A stretch of DNA of 37,676 nt from an uncultured Ferrovum sp. (GTDB lineage Bacteria; Pseudomonadota; Gammaproteobacteria; Burkholderiales; Ferrovaceae): positions 1-37,676 of the forward strand of contig CAIPBT010000056.1 in the NCBI GenBank assembly GCA_903863375.1. The letters run 5' to 3'. Below, piece after piece: positions 1 to 7,782 of the stretch; position 1 is the stretch's first letter, and the number at the start of each line of letters is the position of its first letter. Under the pieces are notes generated by a model. It did no database searches and had not been told where the DNA came from. It saw only the letters and a program-made list of their open reading frames with translations. The translations under genes and the position numbers were made by a program.

Positions 1-4
1 CCGC

Positions 5-1189
5 TCAGAACTGCAGGGGTTTCCAGTAGCCGGTCAGCTCCAGGTAGCCGTGCGCGCGGCTCTTGCCATCGGCATCCTGGGCCTGCACGGCACCCTCCCA
101 ATAAGCCGTGCCTGTACTGTTACGTGTGTCCATTTCCTGGTTGTCGAGCAGGGGCTGCAGGTGCACCTCGTGACCCGGCCAGCGCAGCGTCCACGTGACC
201 GGATAGCGTGCGCCGGTCACCGGCGACAGCCAGGGGCGGCCGGGCGTGAATTGCACGTCGCCCGGGGCCAGACGGTGGGCCAGGCCGCTGGCGTCCCGCC
301 AGGTACCGCCGGCCCAGACCGCGCTGCCATCGGCCCGGCGCATGCGAAACGCCATCAGGGCGCTGCCATCGTCAAAGTTCAGGCCAGTCCAGTCCCAGCC
401 GACCGCCCCGGGGCTGACATAGGCATCCGACCATTCATGGTCAAGCCAGGCCTCGCCGGTCACGGCTTGTGGCGCGGCAGCCCCTGTGCCGACGGAGGCG
501 GCGAGCGCCAAGGTGCCGCTCACGGTCAGATGGGGCAGGCTGTAATACCAGCTGAACGCTCGGGCATCCGGGCCCTTCTGGCTGCGTCCCTGCTCGCCCT
601 GCAACAGGGGGGCCTGCGTGTCGTGCAGCACCAGGCGCAGGGCAAAGCGCTGGGCAGCGGCCTCCGCTTCCAGGGTATGGGCATCGCGGCGCTGCAGGCG
701 CCAGTCGCGCAGGTGGACATTCAGATGCCCGGCGTCGGCGCCCGCCAGGTCGAAACTGGCTCGTGCCACCCGTTCGTCGTGCTGAAGCGCGCCCGTCGCA
801 GGATCGGACAGGGCGACGTGCGCCACCATCAGCTGGCGGGGCGCGAACGCGCTCAGACTCGATGCCGGGGCCGGGCCGAGGTTTCGGAAAAACGTGATCT
901 GGAAACCGCGCGCCTGCCCATCGTCGCCACGCAGCCATCCGGTCACGTACCACCATTCGGTCTTCCAGGCGGGATGGGCGCCTTCATCCTGCGGAAACTG
1001 CGGCTGTGCCTGGGCAGCATGCGCCGGTACGGGGGATGTCGATCCACCCGGTGCCTGTGGCGGTGCCTGCGCGCTGGCCACCGCCGGCCCGAACGCCGGC
1101 AGGCCCAGAAAGACCAGCAAGACCCGCAAGATCAGCAGACCCGGCGGGCCCAGCGGGACGGTGGTGCGTCTGGTGGATCCGTTTGTCAT
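5..1189 (-). CDS. AttH/CrtC-like secreted lipocalin-type protein
   Basis: A 394-residue exported protein of the AttH / carotenoid 1,2-hydratase-like family. The N-terminus has arginines, a hydrophobic stretch (LLILRVLLVFLGL) and an AVASA-QA cleavage site. Family marks follow: HPAWKTEWWYVTGWL, GFQITFFRN, FSWYYSLPHLTVSG, GEAWLDHEWS and GWDWTGLNFDDGSALMAF. I chose the ATG at 1189 because AGGAGG lies 5 nt before it; longer in-frame starts would overlap the permease gene. The permease stop is 10 nt upstream and the ABC ATPase lies beyond it, the usual AttH context. Proteins of this class are predicted periplasmic or secreted hydrolase/lipocalin proteins working with a LolCDE/MacB-like transporter. 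The substrate is unknown, and a carotenoid role is unlikely because no carotenoid genes are nearby. Confidence 0.85.
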   Translation of the reverse strand: MTNGSTRRTTVPLGPPGLLILRVLLVFLGLPAFGPAVASAQAPPQAPGGSTSPVPAHAAQAQPQFPQDEGAHPAWKTEWWYVTGWLRGDDGQARGFQITFFRNLGPAPASSLSAFAPRQLMVAHVALSDPATGALQHDERVARASFDLAGADAGHLNVHLRDWRLQRRDAHTLEAEAAAQRFALRLVLHDTQAPLLQGEQGRSQKGPDARAFSWYYSLPHLTVSGTLALAASVGTGAAAPQAVTGEAWLDHEWSDAYVSPGAVGWDWTGLNFDDGSALMAFRMRRADGSAVWAGGTWRDASGLAHRLAPGDVQFTPGRPWLSPVTGARYPVTWTLRWPGHEVHLQPLLDNQEMDTRNSTGTAYWEGAVQAQDADGKSRAHGYLELTGYWKPLQF

Positions 1190-1199
1190 CCAGGCCTCC

Positions 1200-3740
1200 T
1201 CAGGCGTCGTCGCGAACAGCCAGCAGGGCTTCCGGACCGGTCCCCTCGCGGGCACTCAGCACGGCAGCGAGCGACGCGGCGACCTGCATCAGCAGGCCCA
1301 AGGCCGCCAGCGAGGTCCATGGCAGGTGGGTTTCCATGCTCCAGTGAAAGGATTGCCGGTTGATCACATGGATCAGGATCAGACCGATGCCGATGCCGCT
1401 CGCCACGCCGATGCCGATCCCGATCGCGCTCACCAGCGCGCCCTCCCACAACACCAGGTAACGGATCTGTTGACGGGTCGCCCCCAGATGCACCAGCACG
1501 CCGAATTCCCGTCGGCGCGCCAGGATCTGCGCACCAAATCCGGCACTGATGCCCAGCAGGCCGATCAGCAGGGCCACCCCTTCCAGGGCGTAGGTCACCG
1601 TGAAGCTGCGGTCAAACACCTGCAGGCTGACGGTCTTGATCCGCGTCGGTTCGGCCACCTCAAAGCGGTCTTCGCCCAGGGTGCGCTGCACCGCGGCTGC
1701 CACGGCGGCAGCGTCGACGCCAGGGGCCAGATACACCGATGCATCGTCCGCGAGCGGATCGGCCGTGATCCGCTGATAGTCGGCACGGTCGATCACCACC
1801 GCCCCGAACTGGCGGGCGTAATCGCGCCAGACGCCGGCCACCTGCAAGTCCAGCCAATGTCCGTCCAGGGGCAGGCGCAGTGCGCTGCCCGGATGCAGGC
1901 CGTACAGGTCGACCATCGCCTCCGAGATCCAGGCGCAGGGTTTCGCGCAGGTCGGCGCGCTGCCCTGCCCGGCGGGATTGGCGCCCTCAACGACCGCGAT
2001 GGCGTGATGCTGCCAGGCGATCGCGAGATTGCGGCTGATCAGGCTCACGGCCGGCAGGTCGGCGCGCAGCAGCACCGGGCGGCTGCGCAACGTATCCACC
2101 GCTGCCACACCGGGAATCGCGGCGAGGCGGTCGCTGGCCGCTGGGGTCAGTTGCCCGGCAAGTCCGCCGCTGCCGCGCAGATACAGGTCGGCCGGCAAGA
2201 CCTGGTCGAGCCATTGCGCCAGCGACAGCCGGAACGAGCCAATCATCACGAGCATGGCGGCAACCAGGCTGACGGCGACGACGATGGTGGCGAGGCTCAG
2301 CGCCGCGTCCCGGCTGCGCGCCCGCAGGCCAGCCAGCGCCAGACCCGGCAGGACGCCGGCCGGCGTCGGCAGCCGCCGCAGGATGCTGCCGGTCAGCTGC
2401 GGCAGCAGGGTGAGCAGGCCGACCAGCAGCAGGGCGATGGCGAGGTAGCCCGGCAGCGGCAGCCCCAGCACTGGAGGCGCCTGACAGAGCAGGGCACCGG
2501 CCAGCAGCATGACACCACCCAGCCACAGGCCGACCGAGCGGCCCTGACGTTCGGTGCGGCCACCATGCAGGGCCAGCGCCGGATCGGTCTGCGCCGCCTG
2601 CCACGCTGGCAACAGGCAGCCGGCCAGGGCGCAACCGGTGCCGAGCAGCAGGAAGGCGAGCAGCACCAGGGGATCGAGCTGGAAGTGGGCGCGGCTGCCG
2701 CTGAAGTAGCCGGCACCCAGATCGCCGCCAAAGCGGGCCAGCGCCCAGGCCGCCACGGCTGTCCCAAGGGCGATGCCCAGGATCGAACCGGCCAGACCCA
2801 CCTGGCCGCCCTCCAGCGCGATGGCCAGCAGCACCTGCCGTCGCTCCACGCCCAGGGCACGCATCAGGCCGATCCGGCCATGACGGCGGGCAACGGCCAG
2901 GGTCTGTGTGGTGAACACCAGAAAACCGCCGGTGAACAGGGCAATCAGCGCGAGAACGGTGAGATTGGCGCGATAGGCACGCGAGAGTGTGGCGGTACGG
3001 GTGCCCGTGGCACCCGGCGGTGTGACCTGGACCCCGGCCGGCAGGGCAGTGCGCAGGGCCGCCTGCACTGCCCCCGGGGTGACCCCGGCGCGCAGGCGCA
3101 CATCGATGCGCTGCAGGCGACCGGTCATGCCAGCCATCTCCTGGGCATTGCCGATATCGAGCAACAGGAAGCTGCGGCCACTGCCGTCATCAGGTAGCAG
3201 ACCGGCGATCGTCACGATCTGGGTCTGGTCGGCCGTCTGCAGGGTCAGCCGATCGCCAGTGGTACAGGCGAGGGCGGCGGCCGCCGCCTGGCTGATGGCC
3301 GCCTGACCTGGATTGAGGAGAGCCCGGGCGAGCGCCGCCGGTGGTTGTGCCGTCGGGTCGATCCGGCCGGCCTGCAGCACATCCAGTCCGAGCAGCCGGG
3401 TGCCCTGGGCTTTGCCCGGATGGCAGCGCATCAGCACCGTGACATCGACCACCGGATTGGCAACCTCGACGCTCGGCAGGGCTGCCACCAGGGGATAGAC
3501 TGCATCGGTGAACCCATCCCGACCGGCGCTGACGGAGAGATCGGCGGCGCCGCCGAACTGGTTGGCAGCAGCGGCGAATTCGTCGACCGCCGCGCCGTTG
3601 ATCAGGTTCACCGCCACGCCCAGCGCGGTGCCCAGCGCGATGGCAAGCACCGCCATCAGCTGGCGTCCCCACTGACCCTGGCCGCCGGCCAGGGCAACAC
3701 GCAGGGGACGCAGATGGGCCAGACCCTCTCGGGTCGTCAT
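1200..3740 (-). CDS. FtsX-type ABC transporter permease (AttH-associated)
   Basis: An 846-residue inner-membrane permease with two FtsX units. A first helix (residues about 28-50, LMAVLAIALGTALGVAV) is followed by a periplasmic MacB-like core. A three-helix FtsX block then begins near NLTVLALIALFTGGFLVF and contains the cytoplasmic coupling text IGLMRALGVERRQVLLA. A middle hydrophobic section and a second periplasmic domain follow, and a second FtsX block at the C-terminus has EFGVLVHLGATRQQIRYL. The ATG at 3740 overlaps the ATPase stop as ATGA and is preceded by GGGGAAGG. The ATP-binding subunit is immediately upstream and the AttH-like protein downstream. By family it should be a mechanotransducing lipid or lipoprotein transporter rather than an importer, but the cargo cannot be read from sequence. 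Confidence 0.88.
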   Translation of the reverse strand: MTTREGLAHLRPLRVALAGGQGQWGRQLMAVLAIALGTALGVAVNLINGAAVDEFAAAANQFGGAADLSVSAGRDGFTDAVYPLVAALPSVEVANPVVDVTVLMRCHPGKAQGTRLLGLDVLQAGRIDPTAQPPAALARALLNPGQAAISQAAAAALACTTGDRLTLQTADQTQIVTIAGLLPDDGSGRSFLLLDIGNAQEMAGMTGRLQRIDVRLRAGVTPGAVQAALRTALPAGVQVTPPGATGTRTATLSRAYRANLTVLALIALFTGGFLVFTTQTLAVARRHGRIGLMRALGVERRQVLLAIALEGGQVGLAGSILGIALGTAVAAWALARFGGDLGAGYFSGSRAHFQLDPLVLLAFLLLGTGCALAGCLLPAWQAAQTDPALALHGGRTERQGRSVGLWLGGVMLLAGALLCQAPPVLGLPLPGYLAIALLLVGLLTLLPQLTGSILRRLPTPAGVLPGLALAGLRARSRDAALSLATIVVAVSLVAAMLVMIGSFRLSLAQWLDQVLPADLYLRGSGGLAGQLTPAASDRLAAIPGVAAVDTLRSRPVLLRADLPAVSLISRNLAIAWQHHAIAVVEGANPAGQGSAPTCAKPCAWISEAMVDLYGLHPGSALRLPLDGHWLDLQVAGVWRDYARQFGAVVIDRADYQRITADPLADDASVYLAPGVDAAAVAAAVQRTLGEDRFEVAEPTRIKTVSLQVFDRSFTVTYALEGVALLIGLLGISAGFGAQILARRREFGVLVHLGATRQQIRYLVLWEGALVSAIGIGIGVASGIGIGLILIHVINRQSFHWSMETHLPWTSLAALGLLMQVAASLAAVLSAREGTGPEALLAVRDDA

Positions 3741-4450
3741 CCGCCTTCCCCGTCCCAGGGCCACAGACGGCCATCCCGCAACATCAGGATCCGGTCCGCC
3801 GTGCGGGCGGCTTCGAGGGAATGGGTCACCAGCAGGCCGCTGCCACCTGCCTCGCCCAGCTGTTCGCGCAGCAAGGCCAGCACGCGCAGGCCGATGCCAT
3901 GGTCAAGGTTGCCGGTTGGTTCATCAGCCAGCACCAGGGCCGGGCGATGCGCCAGCGCGCGCGCCACGGCGACGCGCTGCACCTCGCCACCGGAGAGCTC
4001 GCCGGGCAGCGCATCGCGGCGTCCGCCCAGGCCGACCTGTTCGAGCAGCTGTGCGGCGCGTTGCAGGGCCTGCGGTCGGGGCACACCATCGAGTTGCAGC
4101 GGCAGCGCGATATTGTGCGCCGCGCTCAGATGGGGCAACAGGTGGAAGGCCTGAAAGACAAAGCCGATACGACGACGACGCAGGCGGGTGAGGGCAGCAT
4201 CCGGCAGGGTGGCCAGGTCGGTACCCTCCAGGCGCACCACGCCGGCATCCGGTCGTAACAGTCCTCCCAGCACATTGAGCAGGGTCGATTTGCCACTGCC
4301 CGACGGACCCATGATTGCCACGTACTCGCCGGCGGCCAGGCTCAGGTCAAGGTCGGCCAGTACCGCCCGGCCCTGCGGGCCCTCGAAGCGTCGGCACAGT
4401 CCGTCGACCTGGAGCAAGGGGCCGGTCGGCGGCCGTGGGGAGGAACTCAT
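3737..4450 (-). CDS. ABC transporter ATP-binding protein, LolD/MacB type
   Basis: A 237-residue ATPase that energises the FtsX-type permease encoded next to it. All nucleotide-binding elements are present: Walker A GPSGSGKST (48-56), Q-loop Gln100 in FVFQAFHLLPHLS, signature LSGGE (152-156), Walker B ALVLADEPTG (171-180) and the switch His210 in LLVTH. The FVFQ-x-F-x-LLP text is typical of the LolD/MacB group that pairs with FtsX permeases. The stop overlaps the permease start by 4 nt (ATGA), so translation is probably coupled. No strong Shine-Dalgarno sequence precedes the ATG. MurD2 ends 32 nt upstream on the same strand, so cotranscription with the murL-murD2 pair is likely. Confidence 0.92.
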   Translation of the reverse strand: MSSSPRPPTGPLLQVDGLCRRFEGPQGRAVLADLDLSLAAGEYVAIMGPSGSGKSTLLNVLGGLLRPDAGVVRLEGTDLATLPDAALTRLRRRRIGFVFQAFHLLPHLSAAHNIALPLQLDGVPRPQALQRAAQLLEQVGLGGRRDALPGELSGGEVQRVAVARALAHRPALVLADEPTGNLDHGIGLRVLALLREQLGEAGGSGLLVTHSLEAARTADRILMLRDGRLWPWDGEGG

Positions 4451-4482
4451 GCGTCGGAATGTCCAGGCGGTTGCGGTCGAAA

Positions 4483-5949
4483 TCAGGCCGATGGATTGGG
4501 TGGCAGCTCGGTCAGCCAGCGCCGGAACTCGGCACCCCGCGCCTCAAAGCCCGACCACAGGTGGTAGGACGGCGCTGCCGGAGAAAACAGGCACAGGCCC
4601 CCGGGTGGGGTTAGCCGGTATGAGAGCTGCACGGCCTCCTGCAGGTTCCCGGCGGCATGGAACTGGGGGGTGGCCGTGGCCTCTGCTGCCGGCTGGCCTG
4701 CGAGCGCCTGACCAGCCACTCCTGAACCAGCGACTCCAGGATTCACCACTCTTGGATCAGCCAAGGCCTGCGCCGCCAGGACCCGCGCCCCGCTGTCCGG
4801 CAGCGTCACCACATGCCGTACCCGCCACCGGCGGATAGCTGCCAACAGGGGCTGATAGTCGTAGCCGCGATCCTGTCCACCGACCACCAAGGTATCGACC
4901 TGGCCCTGGCAGGCCTCCAGGGCAGCGCAGGCAGCCTCCGGCGCGGTCGAGATGCTGTCGTTGATCCAGCGCCGACCACCGTGCATGCCCTCATCCTGCA
5001 GCCGGTAGGGCAGGCCGGCGAAGCCTTGCAGCATCGCGTGCAGGCCGGCCACGTCGGCACCGGCATGGCGGGCCGCCGCAAACGCCAGGCAGGCGTTTTC
5101 GCGGTTGTGCTGACCCGGCAGACGGATTGCGACCGAGTCGATGATCCGCTCACCATCCCGCCAGATGCCAGCGGCGTCGGCGAACAGCCCTTGTCCGGGG
5201 GCTGCCTGTACCCATTCCACCTGCAGGTCTGGCCGCGACAGCACGCCATCGAGCGCGAAGGCTTCCAGCACCGGGCGCGCCGAGGCATGGACCACGAGCC
5301 GGCCACCGGCGGGGACCGCCTGCAGCAGGCGCACCTTGGCGGCGTAATAGGCTTCCAGGCTGCCGTGCCAGTCCAGGTGTTCGGGAAACAGGGGGCCCAG
5401 CACCGCTTGGCTGGGGCCTTCGCCGGCCTGCAGGTCGTCGCACTGGTAACTCGAGAGTTCCAGCACCACCTGGGGCCGTTCGGCAAGCACTGTATCCAGC
5501 GCCGCCAGGGCAGGCGCGCCGATGTTGCCGAGCAGCCTTGCCGTCACGCCGCTGGCGGCAAGACAGCCCTGCAGCAGCGTGCTGGTGGTGCTCTTGCCCT
5601 TAGAGGCGGTGATTGCGGTGGTGGCAATGCCGGCATGCTGCAGCTCGGCCAGCATGATGCGGGTGCCGGTAGTCTGTTCGATGTTCTTGGCCTGCAAGGC
5701 CTGGCGCAGCGGATGGTGGGGGGCGAAACCCGGCGAGCGCACCGCCACCGGCCGATCGGCCCGCAGTGCGGCCAGTTCGGCGACCCCCAGGCTGCGCACG
5801 CCGGTCGGCAGGTCAGGTGGCAGCTGGTCGGCGAGCGCGAAACAGGGCGCCCGATGGCCGCGTGCGCGCAGCAGGCTGGCCGCCGCCAGCCCCTCCCGGC
5901 CCAGGCCGAGCAGGATCACCGGCCGGTCAAGCAGTGCCGAGATACGCAT
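4483..5949 (-). CDS. murD2: MurD2: UDP-MurNAc-L-alanine--L-glutamate ligase
   Basis: A 488-residue Mur ligase of the MurD fold. It has an N-terminal Rossmann-like domain (VILLGLGREGLAAASLL), an ATP loop TASKGKSTTSTLLQ, LGNIGAPAL, LELSSYQCDDL, the central-domain text FPEHLDWHGSLEAYYAAK, NRENACLAFAAARHAGAD, WINDSISTAPEA and the C-terminal FSPAAPSYHLWSGFE where MurD has LSPGCASxDxFxNFE. The neighbour is a MurL epimerase, so this is read as MurD2, which adds L-Glu rather than D-Glu to UDP-MurNAc-L-Ala in the cytoplasm. The ATG at 5949 overlaps the murL end by 23 nt and has GGAGAG 9 nt upstream; an in-frame start at 6018 would intrude 92 nt into murL. A short low-complexity linker rich in GVAG/ALAG (about 4680-4750) interrupts the C-terminal domain. 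An ordinary MurD remains possible without biochemical proof. Confidence 0.85.
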   Translation of the reverse strand: MRISALLDRPVILLGLGREGLAAASLLRARGHRAPCFALADQLPPDLPTGVRSLGVAELAALRADRPVAVRSPGFAPHHPLRQALQAKNIEQTTGTRIMLAELQHAGIATTAITASKGKSTTSTLLQGCLAASGVTARLLGNIGAPALAALDTVLAERPQVVLELSSYQCDDLQAGEGPSQAVLGPLFPEHLDWHGSLEAYYAAKVRLLQAVPAGGRLVVHASARPVLEAFALDGVLSRPDLQVEWVQAAPGQGLFADAAGIWRDGERIIDSVAIRLPGQHNRENACLAFAAARHAGADVAGLHAMLQGFAGLPYRLQDEGMHGGRRWINDSISTAPEAACAALEACQGQVDTLVVGGQDRGYDYQPLLAAIRRWRVRHVVTLPDSGARVLAAQALADPRVVNPGVAGSGVAGQALAGQPAAEATATPQFHAAGNLQEAVQLSYRLTPPGGLCLFSPAAPSYHLWSGFEARGAEFRRWLTELPPNPSA

Positions 5950-7351
5950 CGAGGCGGGCTCTCCAGGCAGGGGACAGATCGGGGCTGGGCTGACTGGCCC
6001 ATTCGGCGGCCCAGGCACGGTCGAAGCCGTTGCCGAGCAGCGTGGCAGGGGCCTGGGCGGCCAGCGCGGCCAGCTCGGCCGGCAGGCGTCCCTGGCGCTG
6101 CAGGGCCAGCAGCGACAGCCAGCATTCCTGCGCGGTGCCCACGCAGTCCCACGGCTTGACGTCGGCCAGTCCCAGCAGCGCCAGCAGGTGTGGCCGGTTC
6201 TCCGGGTTGGTCAGGATGCCCGTGTCGAAGATGGTTGCGGTGCGCGCTGCATCCAGGTGCGGTGCCAGGATCAGGGCAACGAAGACGCACTTCGCACAGA
6301 CACCGCACCACCGGGCAGGTCGCGCGCCCGGCGACTGGCGGAAATTGCGGTTGCACGAGGTGAAGTGCGCATGTTGGGCAGGACACTGGGCGAAGGCCGC
6401 CGCGATGCGGATCTCGGACAGCGGGCGCAGCACGCTGGCATAGCGCGGCCAGGGGCCGACAGCATAGTGGGACCAGTGCTGGAAGGCCTGCTCGAAACGG
6501 CTGGATTTGCTCCATTGGTGATTGATTGGGCGACCTTGCCAGACCACGTTGGCATCATTGGCACCCCGTTCGTTGCCCACCAGCACATCCGTAAAGCCGC
6601 CCGTCCGTGCCACCAGACAGGCCACGGCAGCGATGCAGGCGGAAATCGGCACATGACCGTTCCAGGCACCCTGCGCGTTCAGCGTCAGCAGGGCCGGATC
6701 GATCTGCCGGCCGATGCGGTGCAGGGTCATGCCCGCCGCCGCCGCCGAACGTGCCATCCAGGGACTGTCGCCGAGCGACAAGGCAGCGGCAGCAACCCCG
6801 CTGGTCTGCACCATGTCCGCCACCAGGCCGCTGTCTTTGCCGCCGCCAATCAGTACCAGGGCCCGTTCGGTGGGGGCTTCTGCCCGGTTTGCACTGGCGT
6901 CGTTGGCAGCAGGGTCCCTGGCGGCGGCGGGCCGCGCCTGGCGCAGGAAGCCGACATCCGCCGGCACCGGCAGGCCGTTGCGGAAATAGAATTCGCCGAG
7001 GCCGTCGCTGTAGAGCAGGTCCCAGAAGGCCAGTTCCTGGAGGGTGAGCCGGTCATAGCCCGGCGCTGACAGCACCACCTGGGGTGGCAGGGCGGCCTTG
7101 TAGTACGAAACACCAAAGGCGAGATGACAGGCGCGCACCAGGGCCTGGATCGCGGGATCCTGGCGGTTGGGTGGCGGCAGCCCGGCGGGCAGGGTCAGCC
7201 GTTCGCAGAATGACTGATCCGGATCCGGGCCACCGCGCAGGGCGTAGTGCAGTTGCAGGGTGTGACCCTGCAGGGCGCTGGAAAGAAAGTGAAACTCGGC
7301 GTGGCGGGGCCGGCGCTCAGGTGCCGCGGATGTACTGTTCCAGTTGTTCAA
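5927..7351 (-). CDS. murL: MurL: UDP-MurNAc-L-Ala-L-Glu epimerase
   Basis: A protein of about 474 residues resembling MurL, the ATP-dependent epimerase that converts the terminal L-Glu of UDP-MurNAc-L-Ala-L-Glu to D-Glu (AMP and PPi released, from work on Xanthomonas). Visible marks are FHFLSS near the N-terminus, YDRLTLQELAFWDLLYSDGL, the PP-loop-like VLIGGGKDSGL (about 166-176), VGNERGANDANVVWQG, INHQWSKSSRFE and a CGVCAKCVF cysteine motif. It sits directly before murD2 and overlaps it, as expected for the pathway. The only plausible start before the conserved FHFL block is a TTG at 7351, overlapping the CBS gene by 35 nt. GAGGAG lies about 13 nt upstream, longer than ideal, so the exact N-terminus is uncertain. 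Confidence 0.82.
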   Translation of the reverse strand: MNNWNSTSAAPERRPRHAEFHFLSSALQGHTLQLHYALRGGPDPDQSFCERLTLPAGLPPPNRQDPAIQALVRACHLAFGVSYYKAALPPQVVLSAPGYDRLTLQELAFWDLLYSDGLGEFYFRNGLPVPADVGFLRQARPAAARDPAANDASANRAEAPTERALVLIGGGKDSGLVADMVQTSGVAAAALSLGDSPWMARSAAAAGMTLHRIGRQIDPALLTLNAQGAWNGHVPISACIAAVACLVARTGGFTDVLVGNERGANDANVVWQGRPINHQWSKSSRFEQAFQHWSHYAVGPWPRYASVLRPLSEIRIAAAFAQCPAQHAHFTSCNRNFRQSPGARPARWCGVCAKCVFVALILAPHLDAARTATIFDTGILTNPENRPHLLALLGLADVKPWDCVGTAQECWLSLLALQRQGRLPAELAALAAQAPATLLGNGFDRAWAAEWASQPSPDLSPAWRARLDAYLGTA

Positions 7352-7748
7352 TGGTGTTCTTTTGCTCCTCGAGCAGGTTCTTGACCAGATCGCCGATCGA
7401 GAGCATGCCGACCACCCGGCCCTGGTCCACCACGGGCAGGTGGCGGATGCGGCGGCTGCTCATCAGGGCCATGCATTCATCGGTATTGTGGTCTGGCGTC
7501 ACATACAGCACGTCTTCGACCATGATTTCGGCCACCTGGGTGTCGAGCGACGACTTGCCACGCAGCGCCACCTTGCGGGCGTAATCGCGCTCGGACAGGA
7601 TGCCCACCAGCGTGCTGCCGTCCATCACCACCAGGGCACCTACACCGCGCGCTGCCAGCACTTCCAGGGCATGCAGGACGCTGGCATCCGGTCGCACACT
7701 CCAGACGGCCTGGGTCTTGCTCTCTAGCAGTTGCTTGACTTTTTTCAT
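7317..7748 (-). CDS. CBS-pair domain protein
   Basis: A 143-residue stand-alone Bateman module. Two CBS motifs are visible: an N-terminal one (VWSVRPDASVLHALEVLAAR ... GALVVMDGSTLVGILSERDY) and a C-terminal one (VLYVTPDHNTDECMALMSSR, then IRHLPVVDQGRVVGMLSIGD). A charged helical tail LLEEQKNTIEQLEQYI follows. Such proteins bind adenine nucleotides or related ligands and act as energy or redox sensors; the partner is not known. The ATG at 7748 is supported by GGGAGG 4 nt upstream; the longer frame to 7937 would run into the ETF-QO gene. It lies 34 nt after ETF-QO and overlaps murL, so it is likely cotranscribed with both. Confidence 0.88.
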   Translation of the reverse strand: MKKVKQLLESKTQAVWSVRPDASVLHALEVLAARGVGALVVMDGSTLVGILSERDYARKVALRGKSSLDTQVAEIMVEDVLYVTPDHNTDECMALMSSRRIRHLPVVDQGRVVGMLSIGDLVKNLLEEQKNTIEQLEQYIRGT

Positions 7749-7782
7749 CCTGCCTCCCGTTCTTATGGTGTGCCGGGCCAGC

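Noticed and set aside
894-3197. 767-codon plus-strand open frame across the FtsX-type permease
   Set aside because: Low-complexity Gln/Arg/Gly-rich antisense translation; the minus-strand permease has clear helices and a family match.
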